Shown: positions 12,334 to 25,600, numbered from the stretch's first letter. The stretch is 64,000 bases of DNA from Aristolochia californica (GCA_029961685.1 JARWKL010000010.1:9879931-9943930), one strand, 5' to 3'. Notes: generated by a model from the sequence alone, not told the origin. Numbers and translations: made by a program.

Positions 12334-13293
12334 TTCTACACTCACATTTATTATAGTATCCAAATTCTTTTGCATACATAAACTCCAAAATTTTTATTTT
12401 GTTGTGATCTTATATTTTTTTTCTTTACGGGAAAAATGGGAGAGTGAAAACTCAAGTTTGGATCTGTTAAAAAAATTGAACATCGAAAATACAAAGGCAC
12501 AAATGCTGAGAGAGACAATTCCAAAAAGTATCCGTGATTTTTAAGGAAAGGCAAAAAGTGGGTTGTTGGGCTCCGGTAAATATCCAACCACATGGTAACT
12601 TGAGAATTTCATTTTTACTACTTGAAATTTTTGGATCAATAGGGCACTTGCATCCTCAACAGGTTTCTGGCATGCATATCCACCACACTTAAAACATGTT
12701 GGGATCAGTTACCAGTCTCTTTCCTATCAAATCTATTAGGGGTTGTACTAGTGGAACTTCCCAAACATGGATAACAAAACTTTGGAGTTCAGTTTTTAGT
12801 GCGTGAAATAATTTTCTACACTCACATTTATTATAGTATCCAAATTCTTTTGCATACATAAACTCCAAAATTTTTATTTTGTTGTGATCTTATATCTTTT
12901 TTCTTTACGGGAAAAATGGGAGAGTGAAAACTCAAGTTTGGATCTGTTAAAAAAATTGAACATCGAAAATACAAAGGCACAAATGCTGAGAGAGACAATT
13001 CCAAAAAGTATCCGTGATTTTTAAGGAAAGGCAAAAAGTGGGTTGTTGGGCTCCGGTAAATATCCAACCACATGGTAACTTGAGAATTTCATTTTTACTA
13101 CTTGAAATTTTTGGATCAATAGGGCACTTGCATCCTCAACATGTTTCTGGCATGCATATCCACCACACTTAAAACATGTTGGGATCAGTTACCAGTCTCT
13201 TTCCTATCAAATCTATTAGGGGTTGTGCTAGTGGAACTTCCCAAACATGGATAACAAAACTTTGGAGTTCAGTTTTTAGTGCGTGAAATAATT
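12334..13293. repeat. Near-identical tandem pair of A monomers
   Basis: Two adjacent 480-bp monomers (about 12,334-12,813 and 12,814-13,293) are almost identical. They share rare variants found in no other neighbour: ctacactcac, tatagtatccaa, gatctgttaaaaaaattg, catcgaaaatacaaaggcac, atccgtgatttttaaggaaagg and aatttcatttttactacttg. I counted about three differences: near 12,417 against 12,897, 12,662 against 13,142, and 12,747 against 13,227. Neighbouring A monomers differ from each other far more. This is a very recent single-monomer duplication or, less likely, an assembly duplication. Anchors: 12,633 and 13,113. Confidence 0.9.
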
Positions 13294-13594
13294 TTCTTCA
13301 CTTACATTTATTATAGTTTCGAAATTCTTTTGCATACATAAACTCTAAAATTTTCATTTTGTTGTGATCTTATATCTTTTTTGTTTACGAGAAAAATGTG
13401 TGAGTGAAAACTCAACTTTGGATCAGAAAAATAAAATTTTAACATCCAAAATGGAAATGCACAAATGCTGAGAGAGATAATTCCAAAAAGTATCTATGAT
13501 TTTTAAGGATAGGCAAAAAGTGGGTTGTTGGGCTCCGGTAAATATTAATACACACGTTAACTTGACAATATAATTTTTTCTACACGAAATTTTT

Positions 13595-16500
13595 GGATCA
13601 TTTGGCCACTTGCATCCTCAACATGTTTCTGGCATGCATATCTTCCACATTTAAAAATTTATTAGGATAAGTTAGAAGTCTCTTTCCATATCAAATCTAT
13701 TAGGGGTTGTACTAGTGGTACTTCCCAAACATGGATAACAAAACTTTGGCGTTCAATTTTTAGTGCGTGAAATAATTTTCTTCACTCACATTTATTATAG
13801 TTTCCAAATTCTTTTGAGTACATGAACTCTAAAATTTTAAATTTGTTGTGATCTTATATCTGTTTTTCTTTACATGAAAAAAGGGAGAGTGAAAACTCAA
13901 GTTTGGATCTGAAAAAAAAATTGAACATCCAAAATGGAATGCACAAATGCTGAAAAAGAAAATTCCAAAAAGAATCTGTGATTTTTAAGGATAGGCAAAA
14001 AGTAGGTTGTTGGGCTCCGGTAAATATCCAACCACACGTTAACTTGAGAATTTAATTTTTTCTACTCCATGAAAATTTTGGATCATTAGGCCACTGGCAT
14101 CCTCAACATGTTTCTGGCATGCATATCCACCACACTTAAAATTTATTAGGATAAGTTAGAAGTCTCTTTCCATATCAAATCTATTAGGGGTTGTACTAGT
14201 GGTACTTCCCAAACATGGATAACAAAACTCTGGAGTTCATTTTGTAGTGCATGAAATAATTTTCTTCACTCACATTTATTATAGTTTCCAAATTCTTTTG
14301 CATACATAAATTCTTAAAGTTTTCATTTTGTTGTGATCTTATATCTTTTTTGTTTACAAGAAAAATGGGAGAGTGGAAACTCAACTTTCGATAAGAAAAA
14401 AAGAATTTTTACATCCAAAATGGAAATGCACAAATGCTAAGAGATATAATTTCAAAAAGTATCTGTGATTTTTAAGGATAGGCAAAAAGCTGGTTGTTGG
14501 GCTCCGGTAAATATCCAACCACACGTTAACTTTAGAAATTAATTTTTTCTACTCGAAAGTTTTGGATCATTAGGCCACTTGCATCCTCAACATGTTTCTG
14601 GCAATCATATCCACCACACTTAAAACATGTTAGGATCTGTTACAAGTCTCTTTGCTATCAAATCTATTATGGGTTGTACTAGTGGAACTTCCCAAACGTG
14701 CATAACAAAACTTTGGAGTTCATTTTTTAGTGCGTGAAACAATTTTCTTCACTTCCATTTGTTATGTTTCCAAATTCTTTTGCATACATAAACTCTAAAA
14801 TTTTCATTTTGTTGTGATCTTATATCTTTTTTGTTTACGAGAAAAAGGGGAGAGTGAAAACTCAAGTTTGGATCAGAAAAATAAAATTTTAACATCCAAA
14901 ATGGAAATGTACAAATGCTGAGGGAGATAATTCCAAAAAGTATATGTGATTTTTAAGGATTGGCAAAAAGTGGGTTGTTGGGCTCCTGTAAATATCGAAC
15001 CACACGTTAACTTGAGAATTTACTTTTTTCTACTCGAAATTTTTGGATCATTAGGCCACTTGCATCCTCAACATGTTTCTGGCATGCATATCCACCACAC
15101 TTAAAACATGTTAGGATCAGTTACAGGTCTCTTTCCTTTCAATTCTATTATGGGTTGTACTTGTGGAACTTCCCAAACATGGATAACAAAACTTTGGAGT
15201 TCATTTTTTAGTGCGTGAAATAATTTTCTTCACTCACATTTATTATAGTTTCCAAGTTCTTTTGAGTACATAAACTCTAAAATTTTCATTTTGTTGAGAT
15301 GTTATATCTGTTTTTCTTTACGAGAAAAAAGGGAGAGTGAAAACTTAAGTTTGGATCTGAAAAAAAAAATTGAACATCCAAAATGGAATGCACAAATGCT
15401 GATAAAGATAATTCCAAAAAGATTCTGTGATTTTTAAGGATAGGCAAAAAGTAGGTTGTTGGGCTCCGGTAAATATCCAACCACACGTTAACTTGAGAAT
15501 TTAATTTTTTCTACTCGATGAAAATTTTGGATCATTAGGCCACTGGCATCCCTAACATGTTTCTGGCATGCATATCCACCACACTTAAAATTTATTAGGA
15601 TAAGTTAGAAGTCTCTTTCCATATCAAATCTATTAGGGATTGTACTAGTGGAACTTCCCAAACATGGATAACAAAACTTTGGAGTTCATTTTTTAGTGCG
15701 TGAAATAATTTTCTTCACTTACATTTATTATAGTTTCAAAATTCTTTTGCATACTTAAACTCTAATATTTTCATTTTGTTGTGATCTTATATCTTTTTGG
15801 TTTACGAGGAAAAAGGGAGAGTGAAAACTCAACTTTGGATCAGAAAAATAAAATTTGAACATCCAAAATGGAAATGCACAAATGCTGAGAGAGATAATTC
15901 CAAAAAGTATCTGTGATTTTTAAGGATAGGCAAAAAGTGGGTTGTTGGGCTCCGGTAAATATCCAACCACACGTTAACTTGAGAATTTAATTTTTTCTAC
16001 TTGTAATTTTTGGATCATTAGGCCACTTGCATCCTCAACATGTTTCTGGCATGCATAGCCACCACACTTAAAACATGTTAGGATCACTTACAAGTCTCTT
16101 TCCTATCAAATCTATTAGGGGTTGTACTAGTGGAACTTTCCAAACATGGATAACAAAACTTTGGAGTTCATTTTTTAGTGCGTGAAATAATTTTCTTCAC
16201 TCACATTTACTATAGTTTCCAAATTCTTTTGAGAACTTAAACTCTAAAATTTTCATTTTGTTGTGATGTTATATCTGTTTTTCTTTACGAGAAAAAAGGG
16301 AGAGTGAAAACTCAAGTTTGGATCTGAAAAAAAAATTTGAACATCCAAAATGGAATGTACAAATGCTGAAAAAGATAATTCCAAAAAGAATCTGTGACTT
16401 TTAAGGATGCAAAAAGTGGGTTGCTGGGCTCCGGTAAATATCCAACCACTCGTTAACTTGAGAATTTAATTTTTTCTACTCCTTCAAAATTTTGGATCAT

Positions 16501-17942
16501 TAGGTCAGTGGCATCCTTAACATGTTTCTGGCATGCATATCCACCACACTTAAAATTTATTAGGATCAGTTACAAGTCTCTTTTCTACCAAATCTATTAG
16601 GGGTTGTACTAGTGGAACTTCCCAAACATGGATAACAAAACTTTGGAGTTCATTTTTTAGTGCGTGAAATAATTTTCTTCACTTACATTTATTATAGTTT
16701 CCAAATTCTTTTGCATACTTAAACTCTAAAATTTTCATTTTTTTGTGATCTTATATCTTTTTGGTTTACGAGAAAAATGGGAGAGTGAAAACTCAACTTT
16801 GGATCAGAAAAATAAAATTTTAACATCCAAAATGGAAATGCACAAATGCTGAGAGAGATAATTCCAAAAAGTATCTGTGATTTTTAAGGATAGGCAAAAA
16901 GTGGGTTGTTGCGCTCCGATAAATATCCAACCACATGTTAACTTGAGAATTTAATTTTTCTACTCATAATTTTTGGATCATTAGGCCACTTGCATCCTCA
17001 ACATGTTACTGTCTTGCATATCCACCACACTTAAAACATGTTAGGATCATTTACAAGTCTCTTTCCTATCAAATCTATTAGGGGTTGTACTAGTGGAACT
17101 TTCCAAACATGGATAAAAAAACTTTAGATTTCATTTTTTAGTGCGTGAAATAATTTTCTTCACTCACATTTACTATAGTTTCCAAATTCTTTTGAGAACT
17201 TAAACTCTAAAATTTTCATTTTGTTCTGATGTTATATCTGTTTTTCTTTACGAGAAAAAAGGGAGAGTGAAAACTCAAGTTTGGATCTGAAAAAAAAATT
17301 TGAACATCCAAAATGGGATGCACAAATGCTGAAAAAGATAATTCCAAAAAGAATCTGTGACTTTGAAGGATAGGCAAAAAGTGGGTTGTTGGGCTCCAGT
17401 AAATATCCAACCACTCGTTAACTTGAGAAATTAATTTTTTCTACTCCTTCAAAATTTTGGATAATTAGGTCAGTGGCATCCTTAACATGTTTCTAGCATG
17501 CATATCCACCACACTTAAAATTTATTAGGATCAGTTACAAGTCTCTTTTTTACCAAATCTATTAGGGGTTGTACTAGTGGAACTTCCCAAACATGGATAA
17601 CAAAACTTTGGAGTTCATTTTTGAGTGCGTGAAATAATTTTCTTCACTCACATTTATCATAGTTTCCAAATTCTTTTGCATACATAAACTCTAAAATGTT
17701 CATTTTGTTGTGATCCAGTATCTGTTTTTCTTTACGAGAAAAATGGGAGAGTGAAAACTCCAGTTTGGATCTGAAAAAAAAAATTGAACTTCTAAAATGG
17801 AATGCACAAATGCTGAGAGAGATAATTCCAAAAAGTATCTGTGATTTTAAAAGATAGGCAAAAGGTGGGTTGTTGGGCTCCAGTAATATCACACCACATG
17901 TTTACTTGAGAATTAAATTTTTTCTACTCCTTGAAATTTTTG
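13595..17942. repeat. A zone with A2 monomers at 2-3 unit spacing
   Basis: Nine monomers alternating A1 and A2. A2 markers are at 13,936, 15,385, 16,352, 17,315 and 17,799, spaced 1,449, 967, 963 and 484 bp (3, 2, 2 and 1 monomers). A2 copies share tctgtttttctttacgag, agggagagtg and gctga(a/t)aaag. A1 copies share ggatcagaaaaataaaa and actcgtaatttttgg or close forms. The zone resembles 4-7 kb. Anchors: 13,595, 14,080, 14,564, 15,045, 15,529, 16,012, 16,494, 16,975, 17,459, 17,942. Confidence 0.75.
13810..15070. repeat. 6.77-kb-offset duplicated block, copy 2
   Basis: Matches 7,040-8,300 monomer for monomer. It begins at ttgagtacatgaac, then shows gataagttagaagtctc, gagtggaaactcaactttcg, aactttagaaatt, gtgaaacaattttcttc with catttgttatgtttcc, ggattggc and tttacttttttctactcg. 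Upstream (13.6 kb) and downstream (after 15,070) the two regions no longer share these markers, so the block has definable ends. Confidence 0.78.
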
Positions 17943-18600
17943 GATCATTAGGCCACTTGCATCTTCAACATATTTTTTGCATGCATATCCACCACACTCA
18001 AAACATATTAGGATCATTTACAAGTCTCTTTCCTATCAAATCTATTAGGGGTTCTACAAGTGGTAGTTCCCAAACATGGATAACAGAACTTTGGAGTTCA
18101 CATTTTAGTTCGTGAAATAATTTTATTCTCTCACATTTGTTATAGTTTCCAAATTCTTTTGCGTACTTAAACCCTTATAACGTTTTTTTTACGAGAAATT
18201 TGGAAGAGTGAAAACTCAAGTTTGAATCTGAAAAAAAAATTTGAACACCCAAAATGGGAATGCACTGATGCTGAGAGAGTTAATTCCAAAAAGTATACGT
18301 GATTTTTAAAGATAGGCAAAAAGTGGGTTGTTGGGCTCCAGTAAATATCCAACCACTCATTAACTTGAGAATTTAATTTTTTCTACTCCATGAAATTTTT
18401 GGATCATTAGGCCACTTGCATACTCAACATGTTTCTGGCAGGCATATACACTAGACTTAAAACATGTTAGGATCAGTTAGAAGTCTCTTTCCTATCAAAT
18501 CTATGAGGGGTTGTACTTGTGGAACTTCCCAAACATGGATAACAAAACTTTGGAGTTCGTTTTTTAGTGTGTGAAATAATTTTCTTCGCTCACATTTGTT
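17640..18600. repeat. 2.86-kb-offset duplicated block, copy 1
   Basis: Shares a run of rare variants with 20,490-21,450: gtaatatcacaccacatg, acatgtttacttgag, cacactcaaaacatatt, gaacacccaaaatggg, ctggcaggcatat with actaga, and ctatgaggggttg. The offset changes from 2,844 to 2,869 because this copy has lost about 25 bp at 18,170-18,182, between acttaaac and the T-tract before acgag. That makes the monomer after anchor 17,942 only 459 bp long. Anchors: 17,942 and 18,401. Confidence 0.82.
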
Positions 18601-20489
18601 ATAGTTTCCAAATTCTTTTGCATACTTTAACTCTAAAATTTTCATTTTGTTGTGATCTTATATCTTTTTTCTTTACGAGAAAAATGGGAGAGTGAAAATT
18701 GAAGTTTGGATTTGAAAAAAAAAATTTGAGCATCCAAAATGGAAATGCACAAATGCTGAGAGAGATAATTCCAAAAAGCATCTGTGATTTTTAAGGATAG
18801 GAAAAAAGTGGGTTGTTGGGCTCCAGTAAAAATCCAACCACACGTTAACTTGAAAATTTAATTTTTTCTACTCCTTTAAATTCATTAGGCCACTTGCATC
18901 CTGCATATCCACCAGACTTAAAACAAGTTAGGATCAGTTACGAGTCTCTTTCCTATCAAATCTATTAGGGATTGTAGTTTTGGAACTTTCCAAACAAGGA
19001 TAACAAAACTTTGGAGTTCATTTTTTAGTGCGTGAAATAAGTTTCTTCACTTACTATTATTATAGTTTCCAAATTCTTTTGCATACATAAACTCTAAAAT
19101 TTTCATTTTGTTGCGAACTTATATCTTTTTTGTTTACAAGAAAAATGGGAGAGTGAAAACTCAACTTTGGATCAGAAAAATAAAATTTTAACATCCAAAA
19201 TGGAAATGCACAAATGCTGAGAGAGATAATTCCAAAAAGTATCTGTGATTTTTAAGGATAGGCAAAAAGTGGCTTGTTGGGCTCCGGTAAATATCCAACC
19301 ACACGTTAATGTGAGAATTTAATTTTTTCTACTCAAAATTTTTGGATCATTAGGCAACTTGCATCCTCAACATGTTTCTGGAATGCATATCCACCACACT
19401 TAAAACAATTTAGGATCAGTTACAAGTCTCTTTGCTATCAAATCTATTAGGGGTTGTACTAGAGCAACTTCCCAAACATGGATAACAAAACTTTGGAGTT
19501 CATTTTTTAGTGCGTGAAATAATTTTCTTCACTCACATTTATTATAGCTTCCAAGTTCTTTTGAGTACATAAACTCTAAAATTTTCATTTTGTTGAGATC
19601 TTATATCTGTTTTTCTTTACGAGAAAAAAGGGAGAGTGAAAACTCCAGTTTGGATCTGAAAAAAAAAATTGAACATCCAAAATGGAATGCACAAATGCTG
19701 ATAAAGATAATTCCAAAAAGAATCTGTGATTTTTAAGGATAGGCAATAAGTGGGTTGGTGGGCTCCGGTAAATATGCAACCACAAGTTAACTTCAGAATT
19801 TAATTTATGCTACTCCTTCAAAATTTTGGATCATTAGGCCACTGGCATCCTTAACATGTTTCTGGCATGCATATCCACCGCACTTAAAATTTATTAGGAT
19901 CAATTACAAGTCTCTTTCCTATCAAATCTATTAGGGGTTGTACTAGTGGAACTTCCCAAATATAGATAACAAAACTTTGGAGTTCATTTTTTAGTGCGTG
20001 AAATAATTTTCTTCACTTGCATTTATTATAGTTTCCAAATTCTTTTGCATACATAAACTCTAAAATTTTCATTTTGTTGTGATCTTTTATTTTTTTTTGT
20101 TTTCGAGAAAAATGGGAGAGTGAAAACTCAACTTTGGATCAGAAAAATAAAATTTTAACATCCGAAATGGAAATCCACAAATTCTGAGAGAGATAATTCC
20201 TAAAAGTATCTGTGATTTTTAAGGATAGGCAAAAAGTGGGTTGTTGGGCTCTGGTAAATATCCAACCGCACGTGAACTTGAGAATTTAATTTTTTCTACT
20301 CGAAATTTTTGGATCATTAGGCCACTTGCATCCTCAACATGTTTCTGGCTTGCATATCCACCACACTTAAAACATGTGAGGATAAGTTACAAGTCTCTTT
20401 CCTATCAAATCTATTTAAGGGTTGTACTAGAGGAACTTCGCAAACATGGATAACAAAACTTTGGAGTTCATTTTTTAGTGCGTGAAATA
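18601..20489. repeat. A monomers with two small deletions near 18.89 kb
   Basis: Four monomers (anchors about 18,880, 19,344, 19,828 and 20,311). At 18,879-18,904 two pieces are missing: about 6-7 bp of the anchor (ttaaattcattagg) and about 20 bp between catcct and gcatatcc. The segment from 18,910 to about 19,340 shares ccagactt, tacgagtctc, agggattgt and gtttcttcacttact with 3,016-3,446 (offset about 15,896). The monomer at 19.6 kb is A2 (marker 19,684) and resembles the one at 6.1-6.3 kb, sharing agttaacttcagaattt and catccttaacatg. Confidence 0.72.
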
Positions 20490-21450
20490 ATTTTCTTCAC
20501 TCACATTTATTATAGTTTCCAAATTCTTTTGCGCACATAAACTCTAAAATTTTCATTTCCAATATCTATTTTTCTTTACGAGAAAAATGGGAGAGTGAAA
20601 ACTCCAGTTTGGATCTGAAAAAAAAATTTGAACTTCTAAAATGGAATGCACAAATGCTGAGAGAGATAATTCCAAAAAATATCTATGATTTTTAAAGATA
20701 GGCAAAAAGTGCATTGTTGGGCTCCGGTAATATCACACCACATGTTTACTTGAGAATTTAATTTTTTCTACTCCTTGAAATTTTTGGATCATTAGGCCAC
20801 TTGCATCTTCAACATTTTTTTTGCATGCATATCCACCACACTCAAAACATATTAGGATCATTTACAAGTCTTTTTCCTATCAAATCTATTAGGGGTTCTA
20901 CTAGTGGAACTTCCCAAACATGGATAACAAAACTATAGAATTCATTTTTTAGTGCGTGAAAAAATTTTCTTCTCTCACATTTGTTATATTTTCCAAATTC
21001 TTTTGCATACTTAAACTCTTAAATTTTCACTTTTTGGTGATCTTATATCTTTTTTCTTTACGAGAAATTTAGAAGAGTGAAAACTCAAGTTTGAATCTGA
21101 AAAAAAAAATTGAACACCCAAAATGGGAATGCACAGATGCTGAGAGAGATAATTCCAAAAAGTATATGTGATTTTTAAAGATAGACAAAAAGTGAGTTGT
21201 TGGGCTCCAGTAAATATCCAACCACTCATTAACTTGAGAATTTAATTTTTTCTACTCCTTGAAATTATTGGATCATTAGGCCACTTGCATCCTCAACATG
21301 TTTCTGGCAGGCATATCCACTAGATTTAAAACATGTTAGGATCAGTTAGAAGTCTCTTTCCTATCAAATCTATGAGGGGTTGTAGTTGTGGAACTTCCCA
21401 AACATGGATAACAAAACTTTGGAGTTCATTTTTTAGTGCGTGAAATAAGT
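20490..21450. repeat. 2.86-kb-offset duplicated block, copy 2
   Basis: Intact partner of 17,640-18,600, with the same ordered rare variants (gtaatatcacacc, catgtttacttgag, gaacacccaaaatggg, ctggcaggcatatcc, ctatgaggggttg). The monomer before it has a small deletion at about 20,559, where cattttgttgtgatcttat is shortened to catttccaat; this explains its 475-bp interval. Anchors: 20,786 and 21,270. Confidence 0.82.
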
Positions 21451-22646
21451 TTCTTCACTTACGTTTATTATAGTTTCCAAATTCTTTTGCGCACATAAAC
21501 TCTAAAATTTTCATTTTGTTGTGATCTTATATCTTTTTTCTTCACGAGAAAAATGGGAGAGTGAAAACTCAACTTTCGATCTGAAAAATAAAATTTTAAC
21601 ATCCAAAATGGAAATGCACAAATACTGAGAGAGATAATTCATAAAACTATATGTGATTTTTAGGATAGGCAAAAAGTGGGTTGTTGGGCTCCGGTAAATA
21701 TCCAACCACACGTTAACTTGAGAATTTAATTTTTTCGACTCCTTCAAAATTTTGGATCATTAGGCCACTGGCATCCTCAACATGTTTCTGGCATGCATAT
21801 CCACCACAATTAAAATATATTAGGATCAGTTACAAGTCTCTTTCCTATGGATAACAAAACTTTGGAGTTCATTTTTTAGTGCGTAAAATAATTTTCTTCA
21901 CTTAAATTTATTATAGTTGCCAAATTCTTTTGCATACATAAACTCTAAAATTTTCATTTTGTAGTGATCTTATATCTTTTTTGTTTACGAGAAAAATAAA
22001 ATTTTAACAACCAAAATGGAAATGCACAAATGCTGAGAGAGATAATTCCAAAAAGTATCTATGATTTTTAAGGATAGGCACAAAGTAGGTTGTTGGGCTC
22101 CGGTAAAAATCCAACAACACGTTAACTTGAGAATTTAATTTTTTCTTCTCCTTGAATTTTTTGGATCGTTAGGCCGCTTGCATCCTCAGCATGTTTCTGA
22201 CATGCACATCCACCACACTTAAAACATGTTAGGACCAGTTACAAGTCTCCTTCCTATCAAATCTATTAGGGGTTGTACTTGTGGAACTTCCCAAACATGG
22301 ATAACAAAACTTTGGAGTTCATTTTTTAGTGTGTGAATTAATTTACCCCTCTCACATTTATTATAGTTTCCAAATTCTTTTGCGTGCATAAAGTCTAAAA
22401 TTTTCATTTTGTTGTGATCTTATATTTTTTTTCTTTACAAGAAAAATGGGAGAGTGAAAAAACAAGTTTGGATTTGATGAAAAAATTTGAACATCCAAAA
22501 TGGGAATGCACAAATGTTGAGAGAGATAATTCCAAAAAGTATATGTGATTTTTAAGGATAGGCAAAAAGTGGGTTGTTGGGCACCGGTAAATATCCAACC
22601 ACACGTTAACTTGAGAATTTAATTTTCTCTACTCCTTGAAATTTTT
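21451..22646. repeat. A monomers including a doubly deleted 409-bp unit
   Basis: Anchors are 21,754, 22,163 and 22,647. The unit from 21,754 to 22,162 is 409 bp because two segments are missing. At about 21,848, cctatcaaatc...acatggataac is shortened to cctatggataac, with an AT shared at the joint. At about 21,985, gagaaaaat runs directly into aaaattttaac, with gaaaaat present at both ends of the missing 35 or so bases. The second deletion removes the GAGT-GAAA-ACTC dyad from this unit. Confidence 0.82.
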
Positions 22647-25600
22647 GGATCATTACGCCACTAGGATCCTCAACATGTTTCTGTCATGTATATCCACCAC
22701 ACTTAAAACATGTTAGGATCAGTTACAAGTCTCTTTCCTATCAAATCTATTAGGGGTTGTACTAGTGGAATTTCCCAAACATGGATAACAAAACTTTGGA
22801 GTTCATTTTTTAGTGCGTAAAATAATTTTCTTCACTCACATTTGTCAAAGTTTTTAAATTCTTGTGCATACATAAACTCTAAAATTTTCATTTTGTTCTG
22901 ATCTTATATCTTTTTTCTTTAGGAGAAAATTGGGAGAGTGAAAAGTAAAGTTTGGATCTGAAAAAAAAAATTTAACATCCAAAATCGGAATGCACATATG
23001 CTGAGAGAGATAATTTCAAAAAGTATCTGTGATTTTTAAGGATAGACAAAAAGTGGGTTTTTAGGCTCCAGTAAATATCCTACTACACATTAACTTGAGA
23101 ATTTAATTTTTTCTACTCCTTGAAATTTTTGGATCATTAGGCCTCTTGCATCCTCAACATGTTTTTGCATGCATATCCACCACACTTAAAACATTTTAGG
23201 ATCAGTTACAAGTGTCTTTCCTATCAAATCTATTAGGAGTTGTACTAGAGGAACTTCCCAAACATGGATAAAAAAACTTCGAAGTTCAATTTTTAGTGCG
23301 TGAAATAATTTTCCTCACTTACATTTATTATAGTTTCCAAATTTTTTGCATAAATAAACTCTAAAATTTTCATTTTGTTGTGATCTTATTTCTTTTTTAT
23401 TTACGAGAAAAATGGGAGAGTGAAAACTCAACTTTCGATAAGAAAAATAAAATTTTAACATCCAAAATGGAAATGCACAAATGCTGAGAGAGATAATTCC
23501 AAAAAGTATCTGTGATTTTTAAGGATAGGCAAAAAGTGAGTTGTTGGGCTCCGGTAAATGTCCGACCACACGTTAACTTTAGAATTTAATTTTTTCCACA
23601 TGAAATTTTTGGATCATTAGGCCACTTTCATCCTCAACATGTTTCTGGCATGCATATCCACCACACTTAAAACATGTTAGGATCTGTTACAAGTCTCTTT
23701 GCTATGAAATCTGTTAGGGGTTGTACTAGTGGAACTTCCCAAACATGCATAACAAAACTTTGGAGTTCATTTTTTAGTTCGTGAAACAATTTTCTTCACT
23801 TGCATTTGTTATGTTTCCAAATTCTATTGCATACATAAACTCTAAAATTTTCATTTTGTTGTGATCTTACATCTTTTTCATTATGAAAAAATTGGGAGAG
23901 TAAAATGTCAAGTTTGGATCTGAAAAAAAAAATTTGAACATCCAAAATGGAAATGCACAAATGCTGAGAGAGATAATTTCAAAAAGTATATGCGATTTTA
24001 AAGGATAGGCAAAAAGTGGGTTGTTGGGCTCCAGTAAGTATCCAACCACACGCTAACTTGAGAATATAATTTTTTCTACTCCTTCAAAATTTTGGATCAT
24101 TAGGCCACTGGCATCCTCAACATGTTTCTCGCATGCATATCAACCACACTTAAAACATGTTACGATCAGTTACAAGTCTCTTTCCTATCAAATCTGTTAA
24201 GGGTTGTACTAGTGGAACTTCCCAAACATGGATAACAAAACTTTGAAGTTCATTTTTTAGTGCGTGAAATAATTTTCCTCACTTACATTTATTATAGTTT
24301 CCACATTTTTTGCATAAATAAACTCTAAAATTTTCATTTTGTTGTGATCTTATATCGTTTTTGTTTACGAGAAAAATGGGAGAGTGAAAACTCAACTTTG
24401 GATCAGAAAAATAAAATTTTAACATCCAAAATGGAAATGCACAAATGCTGAGAGAGATAATTCCAAAAAGTATCGGTGATTTTTAAGGATAGGCCAAAAG
24501 TGGGTTGTTGGGTTCCGGTAAATATCCAACCACAAGTTAACTTGAGAATTTAATTTTTTCTACTCGAAATTTTTGGATCATTAGGCCACTAGCATCCTCA
24601 ACATGTTTCTGGCATGCAAATCCACTACACTTAAAACATGTTAGGATCTGTTACAAGTCTCTTTCCTATCAAATCTATTAGGGGTTATAATAGTGGAACT
24701 TCCCAAACATGGCTAACAAAACTTTGGAGTTCATTTTTTAGTGCATGGAATAATTTTTTTCACTCACATTTGTCAATGTTTTTAAATTCTTTTGCATACA
24801 TAAATTCTAAAATTTTCATTTTGTTGTAATCTTATATCTTTTTTCTTTAAGAGAAAAATGGGAAAGTGAAAATTCAAGTTTGGATCTAAAAAAACAAATT
24901 TGAACATCCCAAATGGAAATGCACAAATGCTGAGAGAGATAATTCAAAAAAGCATCTGTGATTTTTAAGGATAGGCAAATAGTGGGTTGTTGGGCTCCAG
25001 TAAATATCCAACTTCACGTTAACTTGAGAATTTAATTTTTTCTACTCCTTGAAATTTTAGGATCATTAGGCCACTTGCATCTTCAACATCTTTCTGGCAT
25101 GCATATCCACCACACTTAAATCATATTAGGATCTGTTACAGGTCTCTTTCCTATCAAATCCATTAGGAACTTCGCAAACATGGATAACAAAACTTTTAAT
25201 TTCGTTTTTTGTGCGTGAAATCATTTTATTCAATTACATTTATTATAGATTCCAAATTCTTTTGCATACATAAAGTCTAAAATTTCCATTTTGTTGTGAT
25301 CTTATATCTTTTTTGTTTACGAGAAAAAACGGAGAGTGAAAACTCAACTTTGGATCAGAAAAATAAAATTTTAACATCCAAAATGGAAATGCACAAAAGC
25401 TGGGAGAGATAATTCCAAAATGTATCTGTAATTTTTAAGGATAGGCAAAATGTGGGTTGTTGGGCTCCGGTAAATATCCAACCACAGGTTGACTTGAGAA
25501 TGTAACTTTTTCTACTCCTTGAAATTTTTGGATCACTAGGCCACTTGCATCCTCCACATGTTTCTGTCATGCATATCCACCGTACTTAAAACATGTTAGG

